Source: Desulfosporosinus orientis DSM 765
GTDB taxonomy: Bacteria > Bacillota > Desulfitobacteriia > Desulfitobacteriales > Desulfitobacteriaceae
Length of the DNA stretch: 64,000 bases
NCBI RefSeq assembly: GCF_000235605.1
Contig: NC_016584.1
Coordinates: 4,446,001 to 4,510,000 of the forward strand
Direction: 5' to 3'
Below are positions 58,938 to 64,000 of the stretch, in pieces. The position numbers and the translations under genes were made by a program. Every line of letters begins with the position of its first letter. Positions within the stretch are counted from its first letter, which is position 1. The notes beneath the pieces are model-generated. The model saw only the letters and a program-made list of their open reading frames with translations, searched no databases and had not been told where the DNA came from.

Positions 58938-60165
58938 TATTCGTCACCTCTTTGCTTTTTTTAGCTGGCTTATTATAAGATACAATTTCCATTAAGGCCT
59001 CAAGACGGGTGTCAAACTGAGCTGCAGCGAAATTACGAGGATCAGCCTGGTCTCCATCAAAATTCATGATCGAAACGCCCGTTCGAGCTGCAACCAGGCG
59101 TTGTTGCTCATATTGCATAAAGTCCATAACCTTACAACTTCGATTCACATGGAACAATATACCATCAAGCTTAAAGTCCTTTACCTCTCTCTCTCTTCGA
59201 TCGGCTTGGTATTCCATGCAAGTGTTGTTGCCGATCATGGAATAGACCTTGGCTAATTCATCAAGGTTTCCCGGTTCATAGAGCAAAACCCAAGCTTCCG
59301 GATAGCTGCTGCAAACGATATTGATCCCGTTCTTTGTTAAAGCCTTAAAGTTATGCTTAATATGAGGCCAACAAGCGATGCCATCCCACATCACCCGGCA
59401 TTTTTCTCCATCCTCATAGCAAGACTTGCCTAACCTGATTTTTTCTTCTAATTCCTCAATCAAGAGCTTGAATAATTCTCCTGTTTCTTTGCGCCCCCTT
59501 GCACAGACCATTTGAGACATATAGTTAAATAGTTCAAAGCCATTCAAGGGAGCCGGAACTGCTTGATTTAAATCCAGCGCCCGTTTCCAGGCGCGTGAGT
59601 TCTCATTGGATTGTTTCATAACTTCCTGGAAACGCTCGTGATTAAATGGGCGGCCGGTGATTGTTTCAAGCTGCCGGATACACTCCGCAAACTCAGACTT
59701 AATATAATCGATGGCTGCCGGTGTTGGTTCATACCCATGGTTATAGGGGACATCGATAAGAATCATGGGTATGTTAAGTTCTGCAGCGATGTTTTCATAC
59801 CACTTTATTAGGGTGTTGCAAATATTATTGCAGCATAAAATGAAGTCAGGAAGTGGGATAAGCACTTCCGCTGCTTGAGATTTCATATAGGCAAGATTAA
59901 TCCGGGCATAGGAGCACAAATCCACACTATACCCTTCGCTTTCCGCCTGCTCTAACAGTGGTAAGGCTCCTCTCTTAGCCGCGACGGCAGCTGCGTGATT
60001 CTCGGGATAAACCACCGTTAAATCCATAGTCTCACAGAATTCCTGAGGAAAAATTGACGTTGCCCATCCAACCAATTGTCCTTTCTTTTTAGCTATGTAA
60101 GCATCCTTATAATGACGAGTTTGCAGCTGATTAAGTAAATTTCTTGAAGTAAGTTTTTCAGGCAC
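58924..60165 (-). CDS. 2-hydroxyacyl-CoA dehydratase family subunit (HgdA/FldB-like)
   Basis: 413 residues. GWATSIFPQEFCETMDLTVV, VDLCSYARINLAYM, ILCCNNICNTL and HVNRSCKVMDFMQYEQ carry the expected cluster cysteines and family pattern. It forms a heterodimer with the following subunit. It lies 130 bases downstream of the activator gene, so the order is activator, A, B. Relatives also include double-cubane proteins that reduce small molecules, an alternative role. Confidence 0.85.
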   Translation of the reverse strand: MPEKLTSRNLLNQLQTRHYKDAYIAKKKGQLVGWATSIFPQEFCETMDLTVVYPENHAAAVAAKRGALPLLEQAESEGYSVDLCSYARINLAYMKSQAAEVLIPLPDFILCCNNICNTLIKWYENIAAELNIPMILIDVPYNHGYEPTPAAIDYIKSEFAECIRQLETITGRPFNHERFQEVMKQSNENSRAWKRALDLNQAVPAPLNGFELFNYMSQMVCARGRKETGELFKLLIEELEEKIRLGKSCYEDGEKCRVMWDGIACWPHIKHNFKALTKNGINIVCSSYPEAWVLLYEPGNLDELAKVYSMIGNNTCMEYQADRREREVKDFKLDGILFHVNRSCKVMDFMQYEQQRLVAARTGVSIMNFDGDQADPRNFAAAQFDTRLEALMEIVSYNKPAKKSKEVTNNDPA

Positions 60166-60295
60166 TTAAGTCACCCCTTTTTCAATCTAAATCATTTTTT
60201 AAGTTCAGAACCCTCCTCGACCGGTACACCTTTGCTCTAATATATAGAATATTGGGAATATTTTCGCACTGAAGCACCATCCTATCACTGAGGGG

Positions 60296-61069
60296 TTATC
60301 TTGCACTTTCGAAAGCGAGTAGGGCCGCCCCAAGGGCACCTGTCAATTGTGCCATGGGAGAAGCCTTAACGGGTGCACTAAGCTCTTTCTCCATCACCTT
60401 AATAATCATCCAGTTCAGGCACACTCCGCCGGTCATAACAACCTCACTTTGCACGCCAATACGTTTAACAAGTCCGGCAACACGGCCTACCACAGATTTG
60501 ATAATACCCGCTGCAACATCCTCACGAGATGTGCCTCTGGAAAGCTGAGAAATAACCTCAGACTCTGCAAACACTGTACAAGTATTGCTAATTGAAGCTT
60601 CATTTTTTGCTAATGCAGCCAATTCTGCTAAATCCTCAATATTAATTTCTAAAATCCGTGACATAACCTCCAAAAACCTTCCGGTACCCGCTGCGCATTT
60701 ATCATTCATGATAAAGTTAGAGACAGTTCCCCCTTTGCCAATTCCGATTGCTTTAGCATCCTGACCGCCGATGTCAATAATCGTTTTTACACCCGGAACA
60801 AGTTCATAAACTCCACGGGCGTGACAGGTTATTTCCGTAATCTGTTGGTCTGCATCCGGGAAATGAGTTCTGCCATATCCGGTTGCAATGACCCTCTTTA
60901 GATCCTCTCGACTCAAATTCACCTCCCGAATAGACTGTTCAAAGGCTCTTGCCGGCCCGCTGCTTCCTGCACCGACAGGTATTATGACTTTACTTAAAAT
61001 CTTTTCGCCGTCTTCCAAAACCACAACTTTTGAAGAGGTCGATCCAATGTCCACACCTGCAGTTATCAA
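60296..61069 (-). CDS. dehydratase activator ATPase (HgdC/BadF family)
   Basis: 257 residues of the ASKHA ATPase fold: GVDIGSTSSKVVVLEDG (phosphate 1), IDIGGQDAKAIGI (phosphate 2), NDKCAAGTGRFLEVM with a cluster-binding cysteine and ISNTCTVFAESEVISQLSRG with the second. The dimer binds one 4Fe-4S cluster and fires electrons into the dehydratase with ATP. Its start is TTG at 61069; no ATG is available upstream in frame near a ribosome site. Confidence 0.9.
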   Translation of the reverse strand: MITAGVDIGSTSSKVVVLEDGEKILSKVIIPVGAGSSGPARAFEQSIREVNLSREDLKRVIATGYGRTHFPDADQQITEITCHARGVYELVPGVKTIIDIGGQDAKAIGIGKGGTVSNFIMNDKCAAGTGRFLEVMSRILEINIEDLAELAALAKNEASISNTCTVFAESEVISQLSRGTSREDVAAGIIKSVVGRVAGLVKRIGVQSEVVMTGGVCLNWMIIKVMEKELSAPVKASPMAQLTGALGAALLAFESAR

Positions 61070-61104
61070 TTACAACCCTACCTTCCTTCTAAGTAATGTA
61101 TAAT

Positions 61105-61120
61105 AGCAATTACTATGCCC
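61105..61120 (-). promoter_or_regulatory. possible sigma-54 promoter of the dehydratase operon
   Basis: The minus strand reads GGGCATAGTAATTGCT: GG and GC are 10 bases apart, but the first base departs from TGGCA. It lies 36 bases before the activator start. Confidence 0.4.
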
Positions 61121-61136
61121 TATGCTAATGGCCACT

Positions 61137-61260
61137 TCATATACACCAGTTTTCTCGAGCATTGGCGTACTCGTAACCAGAATTGAGCAGCCATTCCCTC
61201 AGAATACGCTTTTGCAGATTTTGAATTGCTTCAGGCATGCCAAACAGCGGCACCTTTTCC
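61137..61260 (-). pseudogene. fragment of a GyrI-like/AraC effector-binding domain gene
   Basis: The reverse strand reads KVPLFGMPEAIQNLQKRILR then EWLLNSGYEYANARENWCI-stop. P-E-A-I-Q plus EWL-x-x-SGYEYA is the end of GyrI-like small-molecule-binding domains. There is no start and no upstream domain. Confidence 0.45.
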
Positions 61261-61327
61261 TGCACGGATATAAGAGGCCTGCCGCATTAGATTTCATTTA
61301 ACTTAATACAGCCTAACTACTAATAAT

Positions 61328-63463
61328 TTAACTGCTTCGTAGAACAACCATAGCATCTGCAGCCTTAACACCCATTTTAGCTGGATATACTATTAAGGGG
61401 TTGATATCCAGCTCTTCAACTTGATCCTTCAGTTCCGTTACCATGGCAGATACCTTCATAATTACATCCACAAGCGCATCTAAATCGGCGGATGGCTTTC
61501 CTCTTACTCCCTTGAGCAGCTCGAAACCCTTAATTTCTTTGATCATATCTAGGGCATCTCCTGGACTGAGTGGCGCTACACGGAAGGAAACATCTTTTAA
61601 CACTTCTACGTAAATTCCGCCCAAGCCAAACATAATGGTTGGACCAAATACTTTGTCCCTAGTAACCCCAATAATTACTTCTATACCCTCCGACAACATT
61701 TCCTGTACTAACACCCCATTAATCCTGGCATCCGGCTTATGTTTTTTCGCATTTTGCAGTACAATCTTGTACGCCCTTCTTACTTCTTCTTCCGTGGACA
61801 GATTAAGCTTTAAAGCATTTGCTTCAGTTTTATGCGGAATATCCGGTGAATCCACCTTCAGAACTACTGGATATCCTATCTGACCAGCCATAGAAGCAGC
61901 CTCATCCTCATTTTGGGCCAAGCTTTCCTTGGTAACAGGAATGCCGTAACTGGCTAGGAGGTTCTTAGATATCCCTTCACTTAAAACACCTTCCAAGTCA
62001 TTTAACTCAACCTTGCTTCTTTCCCCTCGAGTTGTAACAGGTATTTGATATTCCCTATTTTTCCGTTTACGTAGAAACTCGGCATAATCAGCCATCTGAG
62101 CTAGTGCACGAACCGTCAAGGTTGGATTAAAGAACACAGGCAAACCGGCCCTGCGAAGTTCTCTGACCCCTTCGCCTTCGTCAGTTCCGGGGTAAACCCA
62201 GGGATTAAGGACTATGGTCTTACTGGTAGAGTTATAGATATCAATAATACCTCGGGCAATTTCAACTCCATATGGTTCAAATAATTCAAAGTTTGCAAAA
62301 ATAATATCGATGCTATCATCCTCAAGTAAAGCATTTAAACAGGTCAATAGTATGTGTGGATGAGTCATGTACTTGCCTGTCATATCGATGGGATTCTGGG
62401 CGGATGCGAAGAAAGGAAGAACCTCTTTCATCTTTGCCATTGTGCTTTCTTTAAGCATAGGAAGAGTTAAACCCAGCCCCTCGCACGCATCGGCAAGAGT
62501 AACTCCTATACCACCGGAAATGCTCAATATTGCAACGTTTTTTCCCTGAGGTAACCGGCCTGCTGAAGTAAATGGGGCAAAAGCAATCAACTCTTCGTAC
62601 CCATCAATTCTGATGATCCCTGTTTGTTTAAAAAACCCGTCATAGATCTGGTCAACCCCTGCCAGAGACCCGGTATGCGAGGAGGCAGCCTTTGCTCCAA
62701 CCTTACTTCGTCCCACTTTCATAATCATTATGGGTTTTTGAAGTTTCGCTGCTTTCTCAGCCACTCTACGCAATTTAGCCCCATCTCTCGCGCCCTCAAG
62801 ATACCCCCCTACCAGCTTGGTTGCGCTATCATGAATCATATATTCTAAAAAATCGGCGAATTCTGTGTCCGCTTCATTGCCCACACTAACGAAATAATTA
62901 AACCCAACACCGTTTGCAAGAGCCTCTGCATAGATCAAGACACCATAAGCGCCGCTTTGAGTGACAAAACCCACAGATTTTGAAGCCACGTCAGGTATAT
63001 CAACAATATGAGCGAAAGAAGCCATGACTCCGTTAATGGTATTAATCAACCCAACGCTATTAGGTCCGCACAGGCGAATACCGGACTCCTTAGCCAACGC
63101 TGTTATTTTCTCCTGAAGTAAACGCCCTTCTAAACCAATTTCTGCAAATCCCGAACTAAAGATGACTGCTGCACAAACACCCTTGGCAATGCACTGTTCC
63201 AGAGCGGCATAGACTCCTTGAGCTGGTATTGAGATTATTACCAAATCCACTTTACCAGGTATATCTGCCAAGGAAGGGTAACATTTGTGGCCAAATATCT
63301 CATTATAGTTTGGGTTAACAGGATAAATCTTGCCTTTATACCCTCTTTTTATCAGCGAAACATGTGGTTTTGAGCTAGGTTTAGTTGTATCACTCGAAGC
63401 CCCAAGAATAGCTATTGATTCAGGCTCAAAAAATTGTTTTAAATAATCGACATCATTTAACAT
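61328..63463 (-). CDS. ADP-forming acyl-CoA synthetase (acetate-CoA ligase family, fused alpha-beta)
   Basis: 711 residues. The CoA-binding domain (ESIAILGASSDTTKPSSKPH, GYKGKIYPVNPNY), a succinyl-CoA-ligase-like middle with the phospho-histidine loop SSHTGSLAG, and a C-terminal ATP-grasp domain (IGYPVVLKVDSPDIPHKTEA, MFGLGGIYVEVLKDVSFRVA) are in the usual fused order. It interconverts an acyl-CoA, ADP and phosphate with the acid and ATP, either conserving energy or activating an acid. It lies 260 bases upstream of the dehydratase activator in the same direction and may supply or consume its CoA ester. Confidence 0.9.
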   Translation of the reverse strand: MLNDVDYLKQFFEPESIAILGASSDTTKPSSKPHVSLIKRGYKGKIYPVNPNYNEIFGHKCYPSLADIPGKVDLVIISIPAQGVYAALEQCIAKGVCAAVIFSSGFAEIGLEGRLLQEKITALAKESGIRLCGPNSVGLINTINGVMASFAHIVDIPDVASKSVGFVTQSGAYGVLIYAEALANGVGFNYFVSVGNEADTEFADFLEYMIHDSATKLVGGYLEGARDGAKLRRVAEKAAKLQKPIMIMKVGRSKVGAKAASSHTGSLAGVDQIYDGFFKQTGIIRIDGYEELIAFAPFTSAGRLPQGKNVAILSISGGIGVTLADACEGLGLTLPMLKESTMAKMKEVLPFFASAQNPIDMTGKYMTHPHILLTCLNALLEDDSIDIIFANFELFEPYGVEIARGIIDIYNSTSKTIVLNPWVYPGTDEGEGVRELRRAGLPVFFNPTLTVRALAQMADYAEFLRKRKNREYQIPVTTRGERSKVELNDLEGVLSEGISKNLLASYGIPVTKESLAQNEDEAASMAGQIGYPVVLKVDSPDIPHKTEANALKLNLSTEEEVRRAYKIVLQNAKKHKPDARINGVLVQEMLSEGIEVIIGVTRDKVFGPTIMFGLGGIYVEVLKDVSFRVAPLSPGDALDMIKEIKGFELLKGVRGKPSADLDALVDVIMKVSAMVTELKDQVEELDINPLIVYPAKMGVKAADAMVVLRSS

Positions 63464-63793
63464 GGGTTTTCACCTCATACATAATAAGTTCTCTAAATGT
63501 TCTTCAAAGACAATAATAATTAGAACAAGTTTACTTAATAATTTGTTCCACATTTTCACTTGTTTTCCTTCAATATTATTAGAATATTCAAAAATAAAAA
63601 AGGCCACCCGTCCAAAAACGATTGTACCTTCTCAAAATGTGTGTTGGGGTCGTACCCCTGGGGAAGGTTGACCGTAGGGCAGCCTTCCCTCGCTGGCTCA
63701 AATCGCCTCGGAGCGAAGAACATGCCAGAAACACTCTTCTGAAATCCCCCGGAGTTTTTCTAGGTACACCCGACGACTTAACGACTGTGGATA

Positions 63794-63832
63794 CGTCCTT
63801 GATCGATTTTGAGAATGAATCGATCAAGGACG
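63794..63832. repeat. 15-bp perfect inverted repeat
   Basis: CGTCCTTGATCGATT and AATCGATCAAGGACG arms with a 9-base centre, ending where the nitronate-monooxygenase-like remnant begins. There is no T tail in either direction, so a terminator is unlikely; it may mark an insertion junction. Confidence 0.5.
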
Positions 63833-63984
63833 TTTATCAGGGTGACAAAGAGAAAGCTATGCTCGCCGCTGGCGAATCAGCACAACGGATTAATGATTTG
63901 CCAAAAGTAAACGATATGGTACAATCCATTGTTAATGAAGCAGAGGATTGTCTAAGACGCGTCCAGACTAAAATCCTAGTATAA
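63824..63984 (+). pseudogene. C-terminal remnant of a nitronate monooxygenase-like gene
   Basis: The frame reads SIKDVYQGDKEKAMLAAGES, then RINDLPKVNDMVQSIVNEAE and DCLRRV to a stop. This follows the last 45 residues of FabK/nitronate-monooxygenase flavoproteins (GD-x-x-x-x-x-x-x-GQ-x-x-x-x-I-x-D-x-P-x-V). The flavin-binding barrel is missing, and upstream sequence in the same frame is unrelated. The stretch 63464-63790 holds nothing else that I recognise. Confidence 0.5.
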
Positions 63985-64000
63985 GGCTCTAAACTACTTC

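Noticed and set aside
63622-63823. N-terminal part of the last plus-strand frame
   Set aside because: The translation upstream of the nitronate-monooxygenase-like tail matches nothing and crosses an inverted repeat, so it was not counted as coding.
1-64000. CRISPR array, rRNA or tRNA genes
   Set aside because: No regularly spaced repeat series and no recognisable tRNA or rRNA sequence was found on reading either strand; a dedicated RNA-gene scan would settle this.

Overview
The window looks like chromosome of an anaerobic, spore-forming Firmicute of the Desulfosporosinus/Desulfitobacterium type. This is an inference from gene content: DUF1659/DUF2922 genes, a CarD regulator, CWB2 surface protein, many sigma-54 regulators, a molybdenum hydroxylase, 2-hydroxyacyl-CoA dehydratase and EFR1 ferredoxin remnants. 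No rRNA or tRNA gene was seen to test it. Most genes lie on the minus strand.

Layout. 0-3.5 kb: DUF2922/DUF1659 pair, a DUF3102 gene with a HicB-like partner, a decayed DUF6054 gene and a CarD regulator. 3.6-8.7 kb: one very large helicase-nuclease, a probable defence protein. 8.7-12.4 kb: repeats, a small type I toxin locus, OsmC, Crp/Fnr and DUF1638 genes. 12.4-20.7 kb: a CWB2 surface protein, a GMC-type oxidoreductase, and an aldehyde/alcohol dehydrogenase pair with a TetR regulator. 20.9-28 kb: a three-subunit molybdenum hydroxylase under a sigma-54 two-component system. 28.2-32.2 kb: a TetR plus rifampin-phosphotransferase-like island bordered by gene and IS remnants.

32.2-54.3 kb is the most interesting part. 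A minus-strand operon of about 12.5 kb runs acoA-acoB-acoX-acoC, a LipB-LipA fusion, a GcvH-like lipoyl protein, a membrane-anchored FAD oxidase, a CCG-type iron-sulfur protein, a second GcvH-like protein, two radical-SAM proteins resembling LipS1/LipS2, and a methyltransferase. Just upstream are a butanediol dehydrogenase, two paralogous sigma-54 activators, two LplA-type ligases (one divergent) and a geranylgeranyl-reductase-like flavoprotein resembling LipT. No dihydrolipoamide dehydrogenase (E3) is present, and the E2 carries a C-terminal AhpD-like CxxC domain. I propose that dihydrolipoyl groups made by acetoin (or a similar substrate) cleavage are reoxidised through the AhpD domain, the H-like carriers and the FAD/CCG pair instead of E3. 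Two lipoyl-synthesis routes sit beside their targets. At least four good sigma-54 promoters, two of them forming a perfect inverted repeat, suggest coordinated control.

54.3-57.8 kb is a patch of short genes and remnants: DUF6506, a deleted CCA-transferase, DsrE, an AbrB/RelE toxin-antitoxin pair, an HD protein, GNAT, DUF1992, and helicase and methyltransferase fragments. 57.8-63.5 kb carries a 2-hydroxyacyl-CoA dehydratase with its activator and an ADP-forming acyl-CoA synthetase. The window ends in a nitronate-monooxygenase-like remnant.
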